DNA from: Bacteroidota bacterium | GTDB taxonomy: Bacteria > Bacteroidota > Ignavibacteria > Kapaibacteriales > UBA2268 | Assembly: GCA_027371665.1 (NCBI GenBank) | Contig: DAHXMP010000172.1 | Coordinates: 1 to 8,268 of the forward strand | Reading direction: 5' to 3' | DNA: 8,268 nucleotides | Shown: piece by piece, positions 1 through 5,969 of the stretch | How positions within the stretch are numbered: the first letter of the stretch is position 1 | How the letters are laid out: every line of letters begins with the position of its first letter | Position numbers and translations under genes: made by a program | The notes under the pieces: model-generated | The model's input: only the letters and a program-made list of their open reading frames with translations | Told to the model about the DNA's origin: nothing | Database searches by the model: none

Positions 1-72
1 TCTTGCTGGAATAGAATAAAAAAGAAAAGTAAAAATAAAAGAAACGAATAACAAAGTAAAAGACTTTTTCAT
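1..72 (-). CDS. 5' end of a divergent gene with the same signal peptide as the gene at 289 (partial)
   Basis: On the minus strand an ATG at 72-70, preceded by AAAGGTGAGTT, opens 24 codons that run off the window. They encode the same residues as codons 1-24 of the plus-strand gene at 289: a Lys-Lys start, a Phe/Leu-rich hydrophobic core and the IPAR that precedes the cleavage site. If real, the encoded protein is exported by Sec and is probably a paralogue of the Cys-rich T9SS protein, but nothing beyond the signal peptide can be seen. It could instead be a silent cassette, the alternative partner of an invertible promoter, or a mirrored copy created during amplification or assembly. Confidence 0.55.
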   Translation of the reverse strand, partial: MKKSFTLLFVSFIFTFLFYSIPAR

Positions 73-88
73 AACTCACCTTTGAATA
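1..88. repeat. Left arm of a perfect 88-bp inverted repeat
   Basis: Read base by base, this stretch is the exact reverse complement of 273-360, with no mismatch or gap. At the inner end the match stops at 88/273; the outer end is cut by the window edge, so the true arm may be longer. The arm contains, on the minus strand, a ribosome binding site (AAAGGTGAG), an ATG and 24 codons of a signal peptide. Arms of this length at complete identity, including third codon positions, imply very recent origin, active recombination or gene conversion between the arms, or a fold-back artefact. Confidence 0.97.
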
Positions 89-115
89 TTTGTAAGCGTG
101 GTCTTACTACGTACA

Positions 116-227
116 CCGATTAAAATCGTCCAAAATTTTAGATATGAGATACGATAGAAGGCACGCCCCGACTGGGGTGTTTTCCTTTTGTTTCTCATAT
201 CAGGTTTCTTGGACGATTCCTAATCGG
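116..227. ncRNA. 112-nt rod-like imperfect hairpin, possible structured leader or small RNA
   Basis: Nested pairing is visible: 116-122 with 221-227 (7 bp), 124-133 with 209-218 (10 bp), 141-149 with 193-201 (9 bp), 158-161 with 184-187, and a GC-rich tip 163-169 with 174-180 (one G-T) closed by GACT. Internal loops on the two sides are of similar size, giving a rod. The symmetry axis is near 171, about 9 nt from the axis of the 88-bp arms (180.5), so this is an independent structure. The tip is followed on the plus strand by T-rich sequence (TTTTCCTTTTGTTTC), so it could work as a terminator or attenuator; the whole could also be a small RNA or a protein-binding palindrome. It matches no RNA family I recognise. 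Confidence 0.5.
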
Positions 228-241
228 AGGACAAAATGTGA
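226..241 (+). promoter_or_regulatory. Shine-Dalgarno followed by a start-stop mini-ORF (ATG-TGA)
   Basis: GGAGG at 226-230 lies 5 nt before ATG at 236-238, which is followed directly by TGA at 239-241. The first two G of the Shine-Dalgarno are in the outer stem of the rod hairpin (paired with 116-117), so its access could depend on folding. In the leader of the gene at 289 this could bind ribosomes without making a peptide. It may equally be chance; no other sequence is available here for comparison. Confidence 0.3.
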
Positions 242-272
242 AAATACCCTTTTTAATTAATAATATTCCAAT

Positions 273-360
273 TATTCAAAGGTGAGTTATGAAAAAGTCT
301 TTTACTTTGTTATTCGTTTCTTTTATTTTTACTTTTCTTTTTTATTCTATTCCAGCAAGA
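273..360. repeat. Right arm of a perfect 88-bp inverted repeat
   Basis: This is the exact reverse complement of 1-88. It begins 6 nt before the AAGGTG Shine-Dalgarno (279-284) of the gene at 289 and continues through its start codon and 24 signal-peptide codons, ending one codon before the predicted cleavage site. The promoter of the gene must therefore lie in the 184-bp core (89-272) or beyond the opposite arm. Confidence 0.97.
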
Positions 361-2829
361 GCTGAAACTAATTGGAATCAATATTTTCATTGGCCCTGTG
401 AAGTTGGGGTTGAACCATGGGCACCCATAAGCGATACATCATGGTATGGACCTTATGAATATAATCTATGTATGGATTCACTGCAAAATATTGATATTGG
501 ATGCCCTAACTCGACAGGATGCTGTTTCAAAATAATCTATTATGATTACACTCATCACCATAAATTAGTGAATGGTCAAATCGTCGCCGACCATTATGCA
601 GTGTATATAGCAGCCATATTAATGACAAACGGCTCAGGCTGCGAAAATTGCGATAAAATAAAAATAGCAGATTTATTTTATCAAAAATTAATCGAATGTA
701 AATTTTACCCGGGCTGTTATTTATATGACCCGGATTTTCTAAATCTTGACAGTGTAGAATATAAACCCGGCAGCTACGATGTCTGGATGATTACCAAGGG
801 CCATTGCAGAAATATTCAAAATTATGATTCAATTTGCAGTGATAATTGCTGCTGGAGCAAATATTATGTTCATATTAATCGCTCAGGTTATTATGACGGA
901 TTCGAGAAATATCAGGAATCAAAACCATTGTCTGACACCTGTTATTCAAATCCTCAGACATGCACATGGTATTGCAATGAGTTTCCATTTGAAGAATGGT
1001 TAGAAAGCTGTTGTGATTCTATACAGGTCAGCCACACTATTATACCGGATAGCTGTTGTGTAAATATCAGTGTTTACAATCCCTACTGCTGGGCTCCCGC
1101 ACCGAAAGCGGTATTTCAGAAGTTCAATACACTGAATGGGCAATATGAAACCGAACAATCTATAAATTGTCCTTATGGTTCTACCGTTAATTATACTATG
1201 TGCCCGGCAAACGGCAATCATTTTGTAAAATACAGGGTGAAAATTGTGAGCGAGAAGAATCCTGATATTCCTGATTGCGGCACAACATTCGAAGAAGGTA
1301 AAACGATGTACACCGATTCCGTTGATTTATCAACCTGCTGCCGCTGTGATTCAGCTTCTGCGGGCTGGCTCACAGTGCTCGTTGCCAATGACACGACTTG
1401 TGGTACAGGATGTAAAGTACATTTTGAACTCAATATTGACAGCTCGGTTACATGTTTCAAATATTATGTCGTGGAAGACGAGCACGGCACAAAAGGCATG
1501 CCTCCAAAAAATATTGAGACCGAACCAATATCTAATTCCAGTTTTTGCCTCGACAAAGGAGAATACGGAACTGTAAAAGTTTACCTGCTGCAACATCTGG
1601 GAGAGAATCTTGACTCAGCCTGCATCATTACAAAAGGAGTGGCTTGTGACACGGCAAACGAATGTTGTCCCGAAAATCACAATGACTGGCTGACGACATC
1701 CGTAGTTTATGACACAACTTTTTCGGATACCTGCTGCCGTGTGATAATGAATTTACAAATCCCGGATTCTATTACATGTTTTCATTATTATTATGTGCAA
1801 GACATAAATAATAATTATTTGACAGGCTATAATAATTTGGAAACACAACCAATTGATTCAGTCCGGTATTGTCTTGGTACTGGAGAATCGGGATTTCTAA
1901 AGGTTACTTTAGTAAATAATTATGAAAACATGGATACTACTTGTATAATAAATAAAGACGTTAATTGCCCATTTTATTATATGCCTCTATGCAGCCTTAC
2001 ATGTGATGAACCCTGGCATTCAGTGGATTCTACTGATATAATACAAATTGATATAGGTTGTACAATGAAAGTATATTATACATATAGAACTGCATGCCCA
2101 GATGCACCCCTTGGGAATTGGCAGGAATTATTTATTCTTTACATTGACTATAATGGTTGCGGGAATTATAGTAGTCAACAGCTTTTTCAAAAAGCCTTTG
2201 AGTATTTAGTACAGAGAGATCCTATGGGATTTTCTCCAATGCCTGGAGATACAGGTTGTTCGGAAACATGGAAAATTGGTGTCGTTTCATGCTGGAGGAT
2301 AATGATGATAAATGAAGGTTCACCATTATGTAGTGATTCTGCCTGTTGTGAACAAATATTAAAAGTTTGCAGAGATAGCAATAATGTTGTAACTTATGAA
2401 ACAGTTAAACCCTGGTTAACATGGGATTCTTTAACCTGTGAACCTCTACCGGATAGCGGATATATTGATCCAAATAAATGTTATTCAATTTGTGCATGGC
2501 TAGCAAATTTATACGGATTAGTAGGCCCTCAACAAGGTATTATTGAACCATCATTAAATGTTATTGATTCTTTGACAGAAAGCACTCAATTTATTGTACA
2601 AAATAAAAATGGTATTCTTAACATATCACTTAAATCAAAATGCGGTGAAAAATTGAGAATAGATGTTACTGATGTTTATGGTATAAATTGGGTATCTTAT
2701 GAACAATTATCGATAACCGGAGAAATGAATTTCAAAATTGATTTGCATAAACTTGATCGCGGGTTTTACGTTTTCAAAGTTTATTGCAATAATAATTATA
2801 TTGGCAATAGCAAAATTATTGTTGAATAA
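289..2829 (+). CDS. Large Cys-rich secreted protein with duplicated domains and a T9SS sorting domain
   Basis: The 846-residue product starts with a Sec signal peptide (residues 1-25, cleavage after ARA). The ATG is supported by AAGGTG at 279-284. About 57 cysteines are present by eye, many as Cys-Cys pairs, so extracellular disulfides are likely. Internal architecture: a module at roughly 35-190 recurs at roughly 568-735, each with a D-I-G-C segment, a Cys-containing region before an LFQK/LFYQK-like helix, and a W-x-I-x3-x-C-R strand region. Between them lie three copies of a ~105-residue repeat (about 241-349, 350-458, 459-560; the first is degenerate). The last ~80 residues (about 765-846) resemble a type A T9SS sorting domain, with RIDVTDVYG, LDRGFYVFKVY and a final IIVE strand. 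The function of the Cys-rich domains is not recognised; secretion across the outer membrane and surface attachment are inferred. A strong terminator follows. Confidence 0.9.
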   Translation: MKKSFTLLFVSFIFTFLFYSIPARAETNWNQYFHWPCEVGVEPWAPISDTSWYGPYEYNLCMDSLQNIDIGCPNSTGCCFKIIYYDYTHHHKLVNGQIVADHYAVYIAAILMTNGSGCENCDKIKIADLFYQKLIECKFYPGCYLYDPDFLNLDSVEYKPGSYDVWMITKGHCRNIQNYDSICSDNCCWSKYYVHINRSGYYDGFEKYQESKPLSDTCYSNPQTCTWYCNEFPFEEWLESCCDSIQVSHTIIPDSCCVNISVYNPYCWAPAPKAVFQKFNTLNGQYETEQSINCPYGSTVNYTMCPANGNHFVKYRVKIVSEKNPDIPDCGTTFEEGKTMYTDSVDLSTCCRCDSASAGWLTVLVANDTTCGTGCKVHFELNIDSSVTCFKYYVVEDEHGTKGMPPKNIETEPISNSSFCLDKGEYGTVKVYLLQHLGENLDSACIITKGVACDTANECCPENHNDWLTTSVVYDTTFSDTCCRVIMNLQIPDSITCFHYYYVQDINNNYLTGYNNLETQPIDSVRYCLGTGESGFLKVTLVNNYENMDTTCIINKDVNCPFYYMPLCSLTCDEPWHSVDSTDIIQIDIGCTMKVYYTYRTACPDAPLGNWQELFILYIDYNGCGNYSSQQLFQKAFEYLVQRDPMGFSPMPGDTGCSETWKIGVVSCWRIMMINEGSPLCSDSACCEQILKVCRDSNNVVTYETVKPWLTWDSLTCEPLPDSGYIDPNKCYSICAWLANLYGLVGPQQGIIEPSLNVIDSLTESTQFIVQNKNGILNISLKSKCGEKLRIDVTDVYGINWVSYEQLSITGEMNFKIDLHKLDRGFYVFKVYCNNNYIGNSKIIVE
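1009..1968 (+). repeat. Three tandem copies of a ~105-residue Cys-rich protein repeat
   Basis: Copies are encoded at about 1009-1335, 1336-1662 and 1663-1968. Copies 2 and 3 align clearly: an opening Cys-Cys, W-L-T, a D-T-T/C-C-R segment, (V/I)TCF followed by K/H-Y-Y, V-x-D, N-(I/L)-E-T-(E/Q)-P-I, a central Cys, G-E-x-G-x-(V/L)-K-V, and a closing (A/T)C-I-I-(T/N)-K plus Cys. Copy 1 keeps the opening Cys-Cys, the V-F-Q-K-F-type strand, a later C-P and the closing Cys spacing only loosely. The copies differ strongly at DNA level, so the duplication is old, unlike the inverted repeat at the gene start. Confidence 0.65.
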
Positions 2830-2837
2830 AAGATAAT

Positions 2838-2876
2838 TGCAGGAAAGGTTGATTTCAACCTTTCCTGTAGTTTTAT
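2838..2876 (+). terminator. Rho-independent terminator of the Cys-rich gene
   Basis: A perfect 13-bp stem, 2840-2852 with 2855-2867 (arm CAGGAAAGGTTGA), begins 10 nt after the stop codon and is followed by a T-rich run. Its GGAAAGG/CCTTTCCTGTA core recurs at 4403-4430, after the orphan sorting domain. Confidence 0.85.
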
Positions 2877-2910
2877 TATATTTAAGGTACAATTATTTTT
2901 GGATTTTAAA

Positions 2911-4212
2911 ATGATTAAAAAGTTCATTATAATAATATTATTATTTACAAGTACAATTTGTGCTTCTAAGAGTATTAAATGGAAGCAAGTTTTTCAAGCA
3001 GACAATGTACATTTTATCGGAATAGATAATTCTGATTCTAATTATTGCATGGCTTTAGCTACTAATGTTACAAGAAAGGTAATGGTTAAATCAACAGATG
3101 GGGGAGAAACCTGGTTTTATGCTTTCAAAGATTCAACCGTTACAAAATGGAAGAAAGAAGGAGAAAATATATCATATCCAAGCCATGATTTTTGTATCAT
3201 TTCTCTCGATTCAAATTCATTTTTAAAATCCGTCGATGGAGGAAATACATGGAATGAATATCAAATAAATTTGCCTTATTATCTTTTTGGATTTGACGAA
3301 GTAGATATGTTTGATGAAAATAATGGTGTAATGAAACAACAGCATTATTTAGCAATTTCACATGATGGTTTCCAAACTTGGGACACAATATTAGCCCCAG
3401 GTGGATATTATGTTTTTAATGTTGCTATGGCAACATCAAATTCTATATGTGTTATTTCAAGAGATATTGATGGTAGCCCTGATTTTAATGAAAGATTTTA
3501 CCGTTCTGATGACGGAGGTAATACATGGAATGAATATCCTCATCCTGATTATAGAATACCTCAAGCTCTTCAATTTGTGGATTCATTAACAGGTTATGAA
3601 GTCGGTGGTGAAAGTACAGGTATTGGCCAACAACGAACAAATCTTGTTTTTAAGACTACAGATGGTGGCCATTCGTGGGAAGAAGTGATGGATACTGTTA
3701 TTTATATATCTTTTGGTTTGCAGAAGCTAGATTTTTACGATAAAGATAATGGAATTGTCGTTGGGCAGTTCGGCTCTGTATTTTGGACACATGACGGTGG
3801 GCAATCCTGGATTTTTGATTCATGTGGTTTAATTTGGGATAATATACCAGCAACTATGAATGTATGTTATATAAGGAAAAACAGGGCTATTGTAGCTGAT
3901 TATAACGGTAGAATTTTTATATCTTCGGAAGATACGACCGATGTTGTTGATAATACACCGCAAGAGACTGGCGAATGCTTGCTTTATCCCAATCCTGCGT
4001 CGAATTTCATCAGGATAAAATTACCTATAACAAATTATGGGATTCAAAAAATCTTCAATTCTTTCGGGCAGGAAATAGAGGGCATAAAGCAAAAGAGAAT
4101 TACTGAAAATGAAATTGAATTCGATGTGTCCAAGCTTCCTGCAGGTGCTTATTTTGCTGTCATAAAAAGCAAAGAGAAAATATATTCAAAGCCCTTTGTG
4201 GTGCTGAGGTGA
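2911..4212 (+). CDS. Secreted six-Asp-box (YCF48/BNR-like) protein with T9SS sorting domain, copy 1
   Basis: I start at ATG 2911, which gives 433 residues and a compact signal peptide (Lys-Lys, then an Ile/Leu core, cleavage probably after ICA near residue 17). An in-frame TTG at 2899 would add four residues and lacks support. The Shine-Dalgarno is weak, as is common in Bacteroidota. Six Asp-box motifs (S/T-x-D-G-x-x-T/S-W) lie at about residues 61-68, 107-114, 150-157, 199-206, 249-256 and 293-300, spaced 43-50, as expected of a beta-propeller of the YCF48/BNR or sortilin-like type. There are no sialidase catalytic residues that I can identify. A T9SS sorting domain follows from residue 357 (LLYPNPASN) to the end (KPFVVLR). 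The role is unknown; cell-surface or secreted binding is inferred. The stop overlaps the next ORF as TGATG. Paralogue of the gene at 4455. Confidence 0.9.
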   Translation: MIKKFIIIILLFTSTICASKSIKWKQVFQADNVHFIGIDNSDSNYCMALATNVTRKVMVKSTDGGETWFYAFKDSTVTKWKKEGENISYPSHDFCIISLDSNSFLKSVDGGNTWNEYQINLPYYLFGFDEVDMFDENNGVMKQQHYLAISHDGFQTWDTILAPGGYYVFNVAMATSNSICVISRDIDGSPDFNERFYRSDDGGNTWNEYPHPDYRIPQALQFVDSLTGYEVGGESTGIGQQRTNLVFKTTDGGHSWEEVMDTVIYISFGLQKLDFYDKDNGIVVGQFGSVFWTHDGGQSWIFDSCGLIWDNIPATMNVCYIRKNRAIVADYNGRIFISSEDTTDVVDNTPQETGECLLYPNPASNFIRIKLPITNYGIQKIFNSFGQEIEGIKQKRITENEIEFDVSKLPAGAYFAVIKSKEKIYSKPFVVLR

Positions 4213-4388
4213 TGAGGATTGATATAACAAACGTTTACGGAACAATTTTGAAAATATATGAGCTAACGACTAAGAAAGGTTATGTACTCTGTGATATTGA
4301 CACACATGACTTTGAAAAAGGTTTTTATCTTTACAGGATATATTGCAATAATAAACGAATCGGATATGGTAAATTTGTTATAGAATAA
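4212..4388 (+). pseudogene. Orphan T9SS sorting-domain remnant of the Cys-rich gene
   Basis: An open frame of 58 codons starts at ATG 4212, sharing one base with the stop of the previous gene (TGATG). Its product aligns along its whole length with residues 789-846 of the Cys-rich protein: RIDITNVYG against RIDVTDVYG, KGFYLYRIYCNN against RGFYVFKVYCNN, and a final GKFVIE against SKIIVE. It has no signal peptide and no passenger domain, so it cannot be exported alone. It is best read as the truncated 3' end of a duplicated gene left at the duplication junction. The frame has stayed intact, so translation by coupling to the upstream gene is possible. A fusion by stop read-through is excluded because the upstream frame has two consecutive TGA codons (4210-4215). 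Confidence 0.8.
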
Positions 4389-4402
4389 TTTGAATTAATT
4401 CC

Positions 4403-4439
4403 GGAAAGGCTAAAAAAAACCTTTCCTGTAATTTTTTTT
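4403..4439 (+). terminator. Rho-independent terminator, duplicate of the one at 2838
   Basis: A 7-bp stem, GGAAAGG 4403-4409 with CCTTTCC 4420-4426, has a 10-nt A-rich loop and is followed by TGTAA and eight T (4432-4439). The stem core and CTGTA are shared with the terminator after the Cys-rich gene. It probably separates transcription of the two propeller genes. Confidence 0.8.
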
Positions 4440-4454
4440 AAAGGAAGTAAGAAT

Positions 4455-5774
4455 ATGAAATTTCCGAAGTTAATAAAATACTTAACTTTCATAATTTTAA
4501 ATTCTTTGGTTGTGAACGCCTATCATGATAATTGGAAACAAGTTTATGAAGTAACCGGAAATCATATTATTGCTTTTTCCAATGCTGTTTCTAATTATAT
4601 TATGGCAGTAGCACAGAATGGGAGTTTAAAAAAAATAATAAAAACAACTGATGGTGGAGAAACCTGGAAATATGTTTATAGAGATATTGATTCTTTTATT
4701 AATGGGAAATGGCCAAAGTATGCTCGTGATATAGCTTATCCAACAAAGAATCTTTGTATTGTTTCGCTCGATACAAATTCTTTAATGAAAACAACTGATG
4801 GAGGTGAAACTTGGAATGAATATCAAGTTGAAATTCCTTATCAACCACTTGGCTTTGGTGATATTGATATGTATGATTCAAATAATGGTGCAATGTTTTC
4901 CGATAGATATGTTGTTGTTTCTCATGACGGATTTAAAACTTGGGATACCTTACCATCCCCTCAAGGTTTCATGATTTATTGTGGTTCAATGGCATCTCCG
5001 AATTCCATTTGTGTATTATCGAGAGATATTGATGGCAGCCCTGATTTTAATGAAAGATTTTATCGTTCCGATGACATCGGAAAAACATGGAATGAATACC
5101 CTCATCCTGATTATAGGATTCCCCAAAGAATAAAATTTGTAGATTCATTAATTGGATTTGAAGTTGGTGGAAAAAGAACAGGATTAGGTAATCAACAATA
5201 TGAATTAATTTTTAAAACTTCTGATGGTGGGCGAACATGGGAAAAAGTTCTCGATACAATAATCGGTTATTCATTCGGCTTGCAGGACCTCGACTTTTAT
5301 GATAAGGATAATGGTATTGTTGTTGGTCAGTTCGGTGCTATTTTCTGGACGCATGATGGCGGCAAAAGCTGGCAATTTGACTCAAGTGCTGCAATATGGG
5401 ATGGAATACCTCCTACTTTGAGCGTTTGTTATTTCCGAAAGTACAGAGCTATAATAGGCGATTTTATGGGAAGAATATTTATGTATTCAGGTGACACAAC
5501 TGATGTTGTGGACAATAAACCGCAAACGGCAGATGATTACCTGCTTTATCCAAATCCCGCAACGAATATCGTGAGAATAAAAACACCATTATCCGAAAAT
5601 GGGACACAAAAAATATTCAATTCTTATGGGCAGGAAATCGAGGGCATAAAGCAAAAGAGAATAAACGAAAATGAAATTGAATTCGATGTGTCCCCGCTTC
5701 CTGCCGGTGCTTATTTTGCAGTCATCAACGACAAAGGAAAAATACATTCAAAGCCCTTTGTGGTGATGAGATGA
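4455..5774 (+). CDS. Secreted six-Asp-box (YCF48/BNR-like) protein with T9SS sorting domain, copy 2
   Basis: The 439-residue product has a Sec signal peptide (residues 1-22, cleavage after VNA) and an ATG placed by AAGGAAG about 8 nt upstream, a better ribosome binding site than in copy 1. Asp boxes lie at about 64-71, 113-120, 156-163, 205-212, 255-262 and 299-306. The fourth (SDDIGKTW) has Ile in place of the usual Gly. The T9SS sorting domain runs from residue 363 (LLYPNPATN) to the end (KPFVVMR). The protein aligns with copy 1 without large gaps. Segments such as SRDIDGSPDFNERFYRSDD, NEYPHPDYRIPQ and FYDKDNGIVVGQFG are identical or nearly so, while the N-terminal third is more divergent. 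Its own promoter is likely, as a terminator lies just upstream. No orphan sorting domain follows this copy. Confidence 0.9.
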   Translation: MKFPKLIKYLTFIILNSLVVNAYHDNWKQVYEVTGNHIIAFSNAVSNYIMAVAQNGSLKKIIKTTDGGETWKYVYRDIDSFINGKWPKYARDIAYPTKNLCIVSLDTNSLMKTTDGGETWNEYQVEIPYQPLGFGDIDMYDSNNGAMFSDRYVVVSHDGFKTWDTLPSPQGFMIYCGSMASPNSICVLSRDIDGSPDFNERFYRSDDIGKTWNEYPHPDYRIPQRIKFVDSLIGFEVGGKRTGLGNQQYELIFKTSDGGRTWEKVLDTIIGYSFGLQDLDFYDKDNGIVVGQFGAIFWTHDGGKSWQFDSSAAIWDGIPPTLSVCYFRKYRAIIGDFMGRIFMYSGDTTDVVDNKPQTADDYLLYPNPATNIVRIKTPLSENGTQKIFNSYGQEIEGIKQKRINENEIEFDVSPLPAGAYFAVINDKGKIHSKPFVVMR

Positions 5775-5872
5775 TTAAATGATTTTATAAATAATGTTTA
5801 ATATTTAATAAATATCAAAATTCTGTTATTTTAAAAAAAATTTGTATTTTCAGTTTCGGTTTTCTCTTTTTG

Positions 5873-5946
5873 TGATCCCGATAGGATTCGAACCTATGAC
5901 ACCAGGTTTAGGAAACCTGTGCTCTATCCAACTGAGCTACGGGACC
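5873..5946 (-). tRNA. tRNA-Arg (anticodon CCU)
   Basis: Read on the minus strand, the 74-nt cloverleaf is complete: acceptor GGTCCCG with CGGGATC (one G-T pair), D arm GCTC...GAGC, anticodon stem CAGGT/ACCTG around loop TTCCTAA (anticodon CCT), and T arm ATAGG-TTCGAAT-CCTAT. The discriminator base is A and CCA is not encoded. It decodes AGG. It lies 23 nt downstream of the smg stop on the same strand, so it may be co-transcribed or have its own promoter. tRNA genes can be integration sites, but no attachment repeat is visible. Confidence 0.97.
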
Positions 5947-5969
5947 ATATAAAAAAATAATTTACAAAA

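Larger units (their letters stand above)
2653..5774 (+). repeat. Tandem duplication of a ~1.56-kb unit (sorting-domain tail + terminator + propeller gene)
   Basis: Unit 1 (2653-4211) and unit 2 (4212-5774) carry the same elements in the same order: the last ~57 codons of a sorting domain ending CNN-x-x-IG-x-x-K-(I/F)-(I/V), a GGAAAGG/CCTTTCC terminator, and a propeller gene. Offsets between matching points are consistent: 1559 for the tail start, 1561-1563 for the left terminator stem, 1544 for the propeller start codon and 1562 for its stop codon. The junction is immediately after the first propeller gene. Confidence 0.85.

Noticed and set aside
89..272. Definite promoter boxes (Bacteroidota TTTG/TAnnTTTG or sigma70 type) in the repeat core
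   Set aside because: AT-rich stretches such as 251-266 could hold one, but no pair of boxes with proper spacing stands out, so I do not call one.
1309..1319. An 11-bp match (gtacaccgatt) between the core of the inverted repeat (111-121) and the Cys-rich gene
   Set aside because: It is short, lies inside coding sequence in direct orientation, and has no flanking similarity; chance is sufficient.
1000..1596. Several open frames on both strands inside the Cys-rich gene
   Set aside because: They overlap a strongly supported secreted protein with clear domain repeats and have no RBS or recognisable motifs, so they are shadows.
2911..2970. Lipoprotein signal in the first propeller protein (Cys near the end of the hydrophobic segment)
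   Set aside because: The residues before Cys are T-I, not a lipobox with Gly/Ala/Ser at -1; a standard Sec signal peptide with T9SS tail fits better.
4190..4215. Possible programmed frameshift or read-through fusing the first propeller gene to the orphan sorting domain
   Set aside because: The CCCTTTG run is in the wrong phase for a -1 slip (zero frame reads CCC-TTT), and read-through meets a second TGA at once.
5873..5946. tRNA-Arg as an integration site of a mobile element
   Set aside because: No direct repeat of the tRNA 3' end, integrase or other mobile gene is seen in the window.
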